Positions 55,142 through 62,910 of a stretch of 64,000 nucleotides of DNA are shown here, piece by piece. The notes beneath the pieces are model-generated. The model was not told the origin of the DNA and did not search any database. It was given only the letters and a program-made list of their open reading frames with translations. A program made the position numbers and the translations under genes. Position 1 is the stretch's first letter. The number at the start of each line of letters is the position of its first letter. This DNA is from Vogesella sp. XCS3 (lineage in GTDB: Bacteria > Pseudomonadota > Gammaproteobacteria > Burkholderiales > Chromobacteriaceae): assembly GCF_020616155.1 (NCBI RefSeq), contig NZ_CP085530.1:387501-451500 (forward strand). Direction: 5' to 3'.

Positions 55142-55400
55142 GCGGCTTGTCTCGTTATGGTTATGTTGCCGGCCTGGGTGGCGGGGCTGGCCTGGGGGCT
55201 TTACAGCTATTGTTGTGCCTGTGGCGGGAGATTGCCAGCTTCACGTAGACGCCGTGCGGTGCCGGCTTGATGGCAGGTGTGACGGGCTTTGGCAATAAAT
55301 GCCGCGCTGGGCGGCGATGTCGCTTTGTCGTTGCCCTGCTCTTGAAATAGCCGATGTATGCGGCCATGTTCAGCTTTTATTCCTGTCTCAGGGTGCTGTG
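55142..55400. other. Intergenic stretch between divergent corA and the ABC exporter gene
   Basis: A 259-bp divergent spacer that must carry the promoters of both genes. No hairpin, repeat or small gene is convincing. One frame is open (from 55299) as an in-frame extension of the ABC gene, but it lacks family similarity. Confidence 0.4.
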
Positions 55401-57152
55401 GTGAATAAACCAAGCCTGCTGCAAAAATTCACGCCGCTGGGCGGTTTGCTGCCCTTCATGCGCCCTTATCGTGGCCGTTTTGTGCTGGCAGGCCTGTCGT
55501 TGCTGGTGGCGGCTGCGGCGACGCTGCTGCTGCCGGTGGCGTTCCGCTACTTGATCGACCACGCTTTTACCCAGCGCCAGGCGGTGGACGGCTATTTCCT
55601 GGCGCTGTTGGGCCTGGCCAGTGTGCTGGCGCTGTTTACCGCGCTGCGTTTTTATCTGGTGTCGTGGCTGGGTGAGCGTGTCACGGCCGACTTGCGTAGC
55701 GCGGTATACCGGCACGTGGTGGGCATGAGCCCGGAATACTTCGAAACGCTGCAAACCGGCGAGGTACTGTCACGGCTGACTACCGACACCACGCTGGTGC
55801 AAACCGTAGTGGGCACCAGCTTGTCCATGGGTCTGCGCAATGTGCTGCTGATGCTGGGTGGCCTGGTGATGCTGGCGGTGACCAGCGCTAGCCTGACCGG
55901 CTATATCTTGCTGACGCTGCTCTTGGTCATCGTGCCGATTCTGGTATACGGCCGCCGTGTGCGGGCACTGTCGCGCTCCAGCCAGGACCGTATTGCGGAC
56001 TCCAGCGCCATGGCGGGCGAGGCGCTGAACGCCGTACAGACGGTACAGGCGTTTGCGCAGGAAGGGCACGAAGTGGCACGTTTTGATGCCTCGGTGACGC
56101 GCAGTTTTGATACCGCACTGGCGCGCATCATGGCGCGCAGCCAGCTTACCGCGCTGGTGATCTTGCTGGTGTTCGGTGCCATCGTGTTTGTGCTGTGGCT
56201 AGGCGCGCACGCCGTGCTGGCCGGGCAGATGAGCAGCGGCCAGCTGGCGCAGTTCATTCTGTACGCGGTGGTGACCGCCGGTGCCATTGGTGCGGTGGCC
56301 GAAGTCTGGGGTGACCTGCAACGCGCCGCCGGTGCTGCCGAGCGCCTGCTGGCCTTGCTGGCGCAGCGCTCGCCAGTGCAGCCACCCGCACAGCCGCAAT
56401 GGCTGCCACCAGAAGGCGAAGGCCTGCAGCTGGATAATGTCAGCTTTGCCTACCCCTCGCGCCCCGGCCAGCCGTCGCTGCAGGGGCTGAGCCTGCAGGT
56501 GCGCCCGGGCGAGCACGTGGCGCTGGTGGGGCCGTCTGGCGCCGGCAAGACTACGCTGTTCCAGCTGCTGCTGCGCTTTTACGACCCGCAAGTTGGTCGC
56601 ATCCGCCTCAACGGTGTCGCCATCGACCAGCTGGACCCGGCCGCGCTGCGCCGCCACATCGGCATTGTGCTGCAGGACACGGTGATCTTTGCCGCCAGCG
56701 CGCTGGAGAACATTCGCTACGGCCGCCCCGACGCCAGCGACGACGAAGTGATCGCCGCTGCCCGCGCTGCTGCCGCGCACGATTTCATCGAAAAGCTGCC
56801 CGAGGGCTACCACAGCTTTCTGGGCGAGCGCGGCGTACGCTTGTCCGGTGGCCAGCGCCAGCGCATTGCCATTGCCCGCGCCATCCTGAAAAACCCGCCC
56901 ATCCTGCTGCTGGACGAAGCCACCAGCGCGCTGGATGCCGAGTCGGAACAGCTGGTGCAGCAGGCGCTGGAGCACGCCGCTGCCGGGCGCACCACGCTGG
57001 TGATTGCCCATCGCCTGGCTACCGTCAAACAGGCAGACCGCATTATCGTGCTGGAGGATGGGCGCATCGTGGCCGAAGGCCGCCACGAAGAGCTGCTGCA
57101 AAGCTCGCCGCTGTATGCCAGGTTGGCCGCATTGCAGTTTGGCCAGGCTTAG
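55401..57152 (+). CDS. MsbA-like ABC exporter (fused permease and ATPase)
   Basis: A 583-residue half-transporter. Six membrane helices (FVLAGLSLLVAAAATLLLPVAFRYLIDH onward) are followed by an ATPase domain with Walker A GPSGAGKTTL, Q-loop VLQDTVIFA, signature LSGGQRQRIAIARA, Walker B ILLLDEATSALD and the H-loop VIAHR. The length and organisation match MsbA-type lipid or multidrug exporters. The start is probably GTG 55401 (or 55398) with CAGGG upstream. Substrate is not assigned. Confidence 0.88.
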   Translation: MNKPSLLQKFTPLGGLLPFMRPYRGRFVLAGLSLLVAAAATLLLPVAFRYLIDHAFTQRQAVDGYFLALLGLASVLALFTALRFYLVSWLGERVTADLRSAVYRHVVGMSPEYFETLQTGEVLSRLTTDTTLVQTVVGTSLSMGLRNVLLMLGGLVMLAVTSASLTGYILLTLLLVIVPILVYGRRVRALSRSSQDRIADSSAMAGEALNAVQTVQAFAQEGHEVARFDASVTRSFDTALARIMARSQLTALVILLVFGAIVFVLWLGAHAVLAGQMSSGQLAQFILYAVVTAGAIGAVAEVWGDLQRAAGAAERLLALLAQRSPVQPPAQPQWLPPEGEGLQLDNVSFAYPSRPGQPSLQGLSLQVRPGEHVALVGPSGAGKTTLFQLLLRFYDPQVGRIRLNGVAIDQLDPAALRRHIGIVLQDTVIFAASALENIRYGRPDASDDEVIAAARAAAAHDFIEKLPEGYHSFLGERGVRLSGGQRQRIAIARAILKNPPILLLDEATSALDAESEQLVQQALEHAAAGRTTLVIAHRLATVKQADRIIVLEDGRIVAEGRHEELLQSSPLYARLAALQFGQA

Positions 57153-57213
57153 AGCCTGGCGGCCGGATGTGCGATAATCGCCACCCGTTTTTCAGCCCCC
57201 AACAGGAAGCATC

Positions 57214-58224
57214 ATGCAGATAACCGAAGCCCGCGTAGAACGCCTCGTGGTACACCGTGTCGGCAACCCGGCCCGCAGCGAGCCCTTGCAGCTGTCCGGC
57301 AAGGCCACCCAGGTGGACGAAGGCGTGTCGGCGCTGATTCTGGACGGCTACCTGAAGGGCATTGTCTCCGACAAGAAAAAGTACCAGTTCTATCACGAGA
57401 GCGACCTGAACCTGAACGAGCTGTACCACTACAGCCGCCAGTTCTTCCGCGGCGAGGCCGACCTGCTGGAGGTGTCGCAGCGCATCGCCAAGCACCTGTA
57501 CGCCCGCTCGCAGCACCCCAATATCATGGCCGGCGACCTGCTGGTGATCCTGTTCTCCGGCCTGAGTGACGGCGACCGCGAGGTACGCGCGCTGGGCTTG
57601 TTCAAAGCCGAAATCCAGGAAGACTTCCTCACCATTGTGGAAAGCGGCGAGGTGTTCGACATCAGCCACGCCAGCGGCATCAACCCGCGCCTGATCGACA
57701 AGGGCGCGCTGCTGCTGGAGCACGGCCCGCTGCTGTACGCGGTAGACCGCCAGGGCAACGAGGCCAAGTTCTGGCTGGACGACTTCCTGCAGGCGATGCG
57801 CGTGCCCGATACCAGCACCAGCAGCAAGGTGGTAGCCGAGGTGCTGGAGCAGATCTCGGAAGAAATCGACGACCCGCAAGAACAGGTACGCTTCAAGGAC
57901 GAAGTGATGAACCTGTGCAAGACCGAGCCGGAGCTGTCGCCGCGCCAGATGGGTAGCATGGCCGAGCGCTACGTGGGGCCGGAAGAGGTGGGTCGCCTGT
58001 TCGACAATGCCGCCGAAAGCTACGGCTTTTCGCTGGAAAGCGACGCGCCGCTGCCGGCGCAGTCGGTGGCCAAACGGCTGGAAAAGAGCTGGAGCAAGGT
58101 GGGTATCGGCCACGGTGTCAGCCTGCTGCTGCCGTCCGACCTTAGCCTGCAGAACGTGCGCAGCGTGAAAGGCGAAAACGGCGAGCTGACGCTGACGCTG
58201 TTCCTGCAGCAAAAAGAAGACTGA
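57214..58224 (+). CDS. Nucleoid-associated protein (NdpA/YejK family)
   Basis: A 336-residue soluble protein. The N-terminal segment with YLKGIVSDKKKYQFYHESDLNLNEL, MAGDLLVILFSGL, ALGLFKAEIQEDFLTI and the central conserved block are in the style of the 37-kDa nucleoid-associated family. GGAAG precedes the ATG. It probably binds DNA; the exact role is unclear even for the E. coli homologue. Confidence 0.75.
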   Translation: MQITEARVERLVVHRVGNPARSEPLQLSGKATQVDEGVSALILDGYLKGIVSDKKKYQFYHESDLNLNELYHYSRQFFRGEADLLEVSQRIAKHLYARSQHPNIMAGDLLVILFSGLSDGDREVRALGLFKAEIQEDFLTIVESGEVFDISHASGINPRLIDKGALLLEHGPLLYAVDRQGNEAKFWLDDFLQAMRVPDTSTSSKVVAEVLEQISEEIDDPQEQVRFKDEVMNLCKTEPELSPRQMGSMAERYVGPEEVGRLFDNAAESYGFSLESDAPLPAQSVAKRLEKSWSKVGIGHGVSLLLPSDLSLQNVRSVKGENGELTLTLFLQQKED

Positions 58225-58423
58225 GCGCGTTTTTCGGGCCATATATTCAATGGCATTGATTTATTCAATATGTGCGTGCTGTCAGGTATTTTTGTGCTAT
58301 GGATAATCAGACCTGCTGCAATGGTTGCTGCGGTGATTAGCCATTAGTCAAATTCATTTTGTTAGTAAAGTTCTTGCCAGTACGCTTCTGGTGCGTATTG
58401 TTAATCTTGCGGGGGAGATGATG

Positions 58424-59206
58424 ATGAGCGGAAGTGGCCAAAAGTGCATTTGCCCAGTGTGCTCTGCTGAAAGTGGCAGCTATGCTGTACCTGTTAATGA
58501 GTATGGTATTTATAAATGTCCGCAGTGCGGACTTGAATATACCTCTCCGATGCCATCTGCCGCGCAACTGGCAGTGTTTTACTCGACCTATACGGATGTT
58601 CGTGCGCCCTCGGATGTTGTAATGCGCAATGCGCTAAGAAATATCAAACTATTGAATGGCTTAGGCTATTGTGAGCAGCAAGCTGTATTGGACTTTGGTA
58701 CGGGTGCGGCAGATTTTGTAGATGTAGCTGGTGAAAATTGTTTTGGTGTTGATTTCAACGGTGTTAACAAGGCCCGATGCTATAAGAATCTGGACGACTT
58801 GCCAGTGAAACAGTTTGATTTCATTACGCTTTGGGGCGTATTGGAGCATCTTGCTGACCCTGTTGCTGTACTGGAAGAGCTAAAAAATTACTTGAGGCCG
58901 GATGGTATGTTGGTTATGACGACCGTGGACGCTGAGGGAGTAATTCCTTACTACTACAAACCAGTAGAACATTTGACTTATTGGACTAGAAACGCCACGG
59001 AGATTGTGCTGGGTAAAATCGGAGTGGAACTAGTCGAATACAAGCCATACAAAATGGTGCAACGGGCAGAAGTATATGTCGATAGGCTATTGAGTCGAAC
59101 GCCCGTGGAATACAGGGCGGCATTTGATGTCACCATATCGGCATTGCCTGAATATGTGGAAATTCCCACTAATGAAGTGCTGATTGTTGGCAAAAGTAGG
59201 ATTTAG
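58424..59206 (+). CDS. Zinc-ribbon class I SAM methyltransferase in an AT-rich island
   Basis: A 260-residue protein. An N-terminal Cys4 ribbon (CICPVC ... YKCPQC) is followed by a Rossmann methyltransferase: LDFGTGAADFVDVA (SAM site), FDFITLWGVLEHLADPVAVLEEL and LRPDGMLVMTT. Similar proteins act in sugar, polysaccharide or secondary metabolism. Codon use is clearly more AT-rich than in its neighbours, the flanks are AT-rich, and insertion-sequence remains follow, all pointing to horizontal gain. Of three consecutive ATGs (58418-58424), the last best fits the GGGGGAG site. Confidence 0.8.
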   Translation: MSGSGQKCICPVCSAESGSYAVPVNEYGIYKCPQCGLEYTSPMPSAAQLAVFYSTYTDVRAPSDVVMRNALRNIKLLNGLGYCEQQAVLDFGTGAADFVDVAGENCFGVDFNGVNKARCYKNLDDLPVKQFDFITLWGVLEHLADPVAVLEELKNYLRPDGMLVMTTVDAEGVIPYYYKPVEHLTYWTRNATEIVLGKIGVELVEYKPYKMVQRAEVYVDRLLSRTPVEYRAAFDVTISALPEYVEIPTNEVLIVGKSRI

Positions 59207-59211
59207 CAACC

Positions 59212-59260
59212 AAGGTGCGGATCACCCGCTCCACCATCTCGTTCTGCTCCGGAAACCGTA
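59212..59260 (-). pseudogene. Fragment of an IS3-family transposase (orfB)
   Basis: The minus strand encodes FPEQNEMVERVIRTLV, the conserved end of the IS3-type integrase core. Only about 16 codons remain. The same element type lies next to it in the opposite orientation. Confidence 0.65.
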
Positions 59261-59262
59261 GA

Positions 59263-60024
59263 TTTGTAATTACCCACTAAAAACCTGCAGGTCATAATTC
59301 ACACAGGAGCACGTGATGAGTATGACCATGGAAGACGACATCAACGCTGGACCGCCAAGCGCAAAGCCGCGCTGGTGATGGAGATCATTCAAGGCAAGCG
59401 CACGGTGGCAAAAGCCTCTCGCGCCTTCGACCTGGCCCCTCCGAGATCGAAACCTGGGTCGATGAGGCCAAGCGCGGCATGGAGAACGCCCTGCGTGCCA
59501 AGCCGATGGACATCCGCGAACAGTACGAAAAGCAGCTCAAAGCACTGCAGGAAGCATACGGCGAAGCCATGCTGGAGCTACGTGCCAGAAAAAAGCTGCA
59601 GTCTCTGCTGGGCGAGGACGACAAGTAGTTCACCTCGTCCGGCAGGGACTGGCAGACGACGGCATCCAGGTGCCCATCAGCAAGCTGTGCCGCTGGTTCG
59701 GCGTGCCGCGTCGCACGCTGTACTACCGCCCGCAAAAGGCCGCGCCCAAGCTGCAGCCGCAGCTGGTCGAGCCCATCAAAGAGATGATTGAAGAGAACCC
59801 TTCATTAGCAGAACGGCATGGTGGGGCGGGTGATCCGCACCTTGAAAGATCAGTGCGCGCATCGGCACCGCTTTGAAAACCTGGCGCACGCCAGCTGGGT
59901 TGTTGCAGACTGGATCGGGTTTTACAACCACCGACGCCCGCACCAGGCTTTGGGGATGAAGACGCCAGTGATGGCGTATCAATTAGCAGCCTGACCTGTG
60001 CAGAAAGGGCTGGGTCATTACAAG
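59263..60024 (+). mobile_element. Decayed IS3-family insertion sequence
   Basis: Imperfect terminal inverted repeats match: left TTTGTAATTACCCA and the complement of the right end CTTGTAATGACCCA. Inside, orfA (about 59316-59628) reads WTAKRKAALVMEIIQGKRTVAKASRAFDLAP, then after a frameshift EIETWVDEAKRGMENAL ... LRARKKLQSLLGEDDK. orfB starts near 59630 (ISKLCRWFGVPRRTLYYRPQ), then jumps at about 59810 from EENPS to NGMVGRVIRTLKDQCAHRHRF and ends NHRRPHQALGMKTPVMAYQLAA. The catalytic DDE region is largely deleted, so it is inactive. Confidence 0.85.
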
Positions 60025-60163
60025 AGTTGGATGTGATCGCACTGGGGCTGAACCCTCGGCTACGTGCGGAGCTGGGTTTCAAGATGCCGATTGAGGGATT
60101 TACCAGAACATTTGGATGCCGTGATTGAATCACGACAAGCTGTGAAACATTAGTCCTGTTGCA
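60025..60163 (+). pseudogene. Possible IS30-like transposase C-terminal remnant
   Basis: The plus strand can be read as ELDVIALGLNPRLRAELGFKMPIEGFTRTFGCRD, which resembles the end of IS30-type transposases (LN.RPRK.LGF..P). Immediately downstream is the dauR-like gene end. The assignment rests on a short similarity. Confidence 0.45.
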
Positions 60164-60170
60164 CTTGGTC

Positions 60171-60809
60171 TTAGAGACCACCTTCCTTCAATTCTTTCAG
60201 GTACTTGTACACGGTGGCGCGGCCCAGGCTCAGCACGTTGGCGATGTAATGGGTGGCGCTCTTGCCCTGGAAAGCGCCTTCGGCGTACAGCGCCGCCACC
60301 AGCTCGCGCCGCTGCTCGCGCGCGAGGCCATTCAGCGCCAGCTGGCGCTGCTGCAGCCAGCCGTGCATGAAGGTATTGATGCGTTCCTGCCAGTCGTCAC
60401 GGAACAGCTCGGCCGGCTGTTCTACCAGCCCTGCGCCTTTGAGCAGCATGCCCAGCATGCCGTGCATGTCCTCGAACACCGCGATGTTGAAGTTGATGCA
60501 CATCACGCCCAGCGCCTGGCCGTTATCGTCAAACAGTACGCTGCTGACGCAGCGCATGCGGCGGCCGTCCCAGTTCAGCTTTTCGTAAGGGCCGACAAAG
60601 CGGTCTTCAATGGTGCGCTCGATCTCTTCCAGCCCGGATTCGTCACCGATTTCGCGCCGCGACAGGTTATTGGCCAGGTAGCGCACGCGCTGCTCGGCCA
60701 GGTCGTGGATCACCACCTCGGCGTAGGGGAAAAACAGCTTGGCAATGCTGTCGGCCAGGTGGGCGTAGCGGGATAGAAGCAGGTCGGTAGCGTGGGCAGC
60801 TTGGCTCAT
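60171..60809 (-). CDS. YheO/DauR-like PAS-HTH transcriptional regulator
   Basis: A 212-residue regulator. The N-terminal YheO-like PAS domain (SIAKLFFPYAEVVIHDLAEQRVRYLANNLSRREIGDESGLEE) is followed by a C-terminal HTH (GKSATHYIANVLSLGRATVYKYLKELKEG). DauR of Pseudomonas aeruginosa, the repressor of D-arginine use, belongs to this family. The adjacent ornithine-cyclodeaminase homologue and DadA-like gene repeat the dauBAR theme. Of two ATGs, 60809 is preferred for Shine-Dalgarno spacing (60815 is the alternative). Confidence 0.85.
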   Translation of the reverse strand: MSQAAHATDLLLSRYAHLADSIAKLFFPYAEVVIHDLAEQRVRYLANNLSRREIGDESGLEEIERTIEDRFVGPYEKLNWDGRRMRCVSSVLFDDNGQALGVMCINFNIAVFEDMHGMLGMLLKGAGLVEQPAELFRDDWQERINTFMHGWLQQRQLALNGLAREQRRELVAALYAEGAFQGKSATHYIANVLSLGRATVYKYLKELKEGGL

Positions 60810-60850
60810 GGGCATGGGTTCCGGGCAGAGACGGCATAGTGCCGTAGCGC

Positions 60851-60878
60851 AAGGTTGGCCACAAGTGCGGCCAACCTT
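60851..60878. terminator. Inverted pair of GGTTGGCCGC words between the dauR-like and OCD genes
   Basis: Arms AAGGTTGGCCAC and GCGGCCAACCTT (one mismatch) are followed by TTTT on plus. It lies in the short spacer between two minus-strand genes. Confidence 0.65.
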
Positions 60879-60889
60879 TTATCGATACC

Positions 60890-61858
60890 CTAGTTGGCCT
60901 GCTGCACGCGTTGCAGCAGGGCGTGGGCGATGGCGATGTCCTGCAGGCCCATGCCGATGGAACGGAAGAACACGTGGCGCTGGTAGTCCGGGCGCGGGCA
61001 GCGTTCGGTCACCAGCTCGGCCAGGTCGCCACGGATGGCATCGGCCTGCCACTGGTGGTCGCGTGCGGCCAACACCATTTCGCCGGCGCGGCTAGGGGTG
61101 CTGTCGCGGTGGTCGCAGTACACGTCCAGCTGCGGTAGCAGCGCCGGTGCGATCTCGTGCGCCTGGGGCGCGTTGGTGCTGATCGAGGTAATCAGCGCCG
61201 GGCGGCGCAGCGCGCCCACGTCCAGCACCGGGCTGCCTGCTGAGGTACACAGCATGATTACGTCGGCATCGGCGGCAGCGTCTTCGGCCGAGGTGGCCAG
61301 TTCGATGCGGGCATCCATCGCCAGCAGCTGTGCCTGCAGGGCGCTGTCTGCTGCCAGGCCAGGGGCAAACACGCGGATGCGCGTCCACGGCCGTAGCGCC
61401 AGCACGTGGCGCAAGTGGGCCTGGCCGACAGCGCCGCAGCCGATTAGCGCGAGCTGCTGGCTGTCCGGGCGCGCCAGCAGCGCTACTGCTAGTGCGGTGG
61501 TGCCGGCAGTGCGCTCTACCGTGAGCAGGCTGGCGTCGCAGAACAGCAGTGGCTGGCCGGTGTGCATCGAGAACAGGCTGGTCCAGGCGGTTACCAGCGG
61601 CTTGCCGCCAGTCACGATATACGGCGACAGCTTGGCGCCAAACAGCTGCTGGCTGGCCAGCACACCCTGATAGGTGATGACGTCGCCGGTGTCGCCCGGA
61701 AACAGTGTCAGCGTTTGCGGTGGCTGCACCGCCTGGCCCTGGCCCAGTGCGGTGAACAATTGCAGCAGCACCTCGCGTACCGGCAGCTGCGGCAGGTGCG
61801 GGCGGATGGCGTCGGCGGTCAGGACAAGCGGGGCGGCGTGGTGATTGATAGCGTGCAT
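60890..61858 (-). CDS. Ornithine cyclodeaminase/mu-crystallin family dehydrogenase (DauB-like)
   Basis: A 322-residue NAD(P)-dependent enzyme. TSLFSMHTGQPLLFCDASLLTVERTAGTTALA (substrate loop), LALIGCGAVGQAHLRHVLALRP (Rossmann), DADVIMLCTSAGSPVLDVGAL and the final helix fit the family. In P. aeruginosa the homologue DauB makes L-arginine from the 2-ketoacid formed from D-arginine. Ornithine cyclodeaminase, ketimine reductase or alanine dehydrogenase activity are alternatives. It is divergent from the transporter gene. Confidence 0.85.
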   Translation of the reverse strand: MHAINHHAAPLVLTADAIRPHLPQLPVREVLLQLFTALGQGQAVQPPQTLTLFPGDTGDVITYQGVLASQQLFGAKLSPYIVTGGKPLVTAWTSLFSMHTGQPLLFCDASLLTVERTAGTTALAVALLARPDSQQLALIGCGAVGQAHLRHVLALRPWTRIRVFAPGLAADSALQAQLLAMDARIELATSAEDAAADADVIMLCTSAGSPVLDVGALRRPALITSISTNAPQAHEIAPALLPQLDVYCDHRDSTPSRAGEMVLAARDHQWQADAIRGDLAELVTERCPRPDYQRHVFFRSIGMGLQDIAIAHALLQRVQQAN

Positions 61859-61912
61859 GGTGTCATGGCGTGGCGAATGGCAATGCCCCTAGCTTAGCGA
61901 TGAAGAAAAAAA

Positions 61913-61941
61913 TTGTCCATGATGGAAATTTTATCTATTCT
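61913..61941 (+). promoter_or_regulatory. Putative promoter of the amino-acid-binding protein gene
   Basis: TTGTCC and TATTCT are separated by 17 bp inside an AT-rich block of the divergent spacer, 77 bp before the start codon. It is a likely target of the DauR-like regulator (inference). Confidence 0.45.
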
Positions 61942-62017
61942 TGCCGGCAAGCGGCCAAGACGAGCCGCCACCCGCTACCGGCACCCGCCGGGCCGGACCC
62001 CGCCAGGAGAAATCATC

Positions 62018-62800
62018 ATGAGCAAAACCCGCACTGCCAGCCGCTATCTGCTACCCCTCATCGCTTTGCTGGCCGGCCCTGCGCTGGCCGGTGGCCAGGC
62101 CGTCCGCATGGGGCTGGAGCCGTTTTACGCCCCGTTTGAAAGCAAGCTGCCCGACGGCAAGCTGGTGGGCTTCGACATCGAGATCGGCAACGCCATCTGC
62201 GAACGCATGGCCGCCAAGTGCAGCTATGTGGAAACCTCGTTCGAGGGGCTGATTCCGGGGCTGAAAGCGCGCAAGTTCGAGGTAATCAACTCGGCGATGA
62301 ACATTACCGCCAAGCGCCGCGAATCGATTGATTTCACCGTGCCGATCTACATCGTGCCCATCCAGATGGTGGCGCGGCGTGACAGCAAGCTGCAGCCCAC
62401 CGTGGCTGCGCTGAAGGGCAAGACCGTCGGCGTGCTGCAGGGCGCCACGCAGGAAGACTTTGTGCGCAAGCACTGGGAGCGTGAAGGCGTGAAGGTCGTG
62501 GCCTACCGCGACCAGAGCCAGATCTATCTGGACCTGGCCGCCGGCCGCCTGGATGCCTCGGTTCAGGAAGGGCAGAATGCGCAGGAAGGCTTTCTGGACA
62601 AGCCGCAGGGCAAGGCTTTCGAGTTCAAGGGCAAGGTGCTGAGTGACTTTGCCACCCTGGGCGAGGGCACCGGCTTTGGCGTACGCAAGGGCGACCCGCT
62701 GAAGGCCGAGCTGGACAAGGCCATTACCGCACTCAAGCAGGACGGCACCCTGAGCCGCCTGTCGCAAAAGTATTTCAAGCGCGACATTATCGCCAAGTAG
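62018..62800 (+). CDS. ABC transporter periplasmic amino-acid-binding protein (family 3)
   Basis: A 260-residue exported protein. The signal peptide (YLLPLIALLAGPALAG) is followed by AVRMGLEPFYAPFESKLPDGKLVGFDIEIGNAICERM, EVINSAMNITAKRRESIDFTVPIY, LKGKTVGVLQGATQEDFV and GFGVRKGDPLKAELDKAITALKQDGTLSRL. These are the hallmarks of polar/basic amino-acid-binding proteins. ATG 62018 has AGGAG upstream. No permease or ATPase gene follows directly; they may lie outside the window. Confidence 0.9.
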   Translation: MSKTRTASRYLLPLIALLAGPALAGGQAVRMGLEPFYAPFESKLPDGKLVGFDIEIGNAICERMAAKCSYVETSFEGLIPGLKARKFEVINSAMNITAKRRESIDFTVPIYIVPIQMVARRDSKLQPTVAALKGKTVGVLQGATQEDFVRKHWEREGVKVVAYRDQSQIYLDLAAGRLDASVQEGQNAQEGFLDKPQGKAFEFKGKVLSDFATLGEGTGFGVRKGDPLKAELDKAITALKQDGTLSRLSQKYFKRDIIAK

Positions 62801-62839
62801 GTTTTTACCCGCCCGGCTAGCCGCCGGGCGCCGGTGCGC

Positions 62840-62882
62840 CAGGGTTGGCCGCATCGTTTGACTATCGCCGCGGCCAACCCTG
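62840..62882. repeat. Inverted pair of GGTTGGCCGC words between SBP and DadA-like genes
   Basis: Perfect 13-bp arms (CAGGGTTGGCCGC and complement) with a 17-base loop. It may attenuate transcription between the binding-protein and dehydrogenase genes. Confidence 0.75.
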
Positions 62883-62910
62883 GCGCGGCAGCAGGAAGGC
62901 AACAAGCAGC

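Noticed and set aside
57043..58242. 399-codon minus-strand frame opposite the nucleoid-associated protein gene
   Set aside because: No motif or Shine-Dalgarno; the opposite strand has a typical start, ribosome site and family similarity.
59316..60000. Considered as an active IS3-family element
   Set aside because: orfA is frameshifted and orfB has lost the region with the catalytic acidic residues.
25895..62882. Inverted word pairs considered only as terminators or REP elements
   Set aside because: Many single copies lie inside genes in different frames and at least one pair follows a separate complete terminator, so termination alone does not explain the word.
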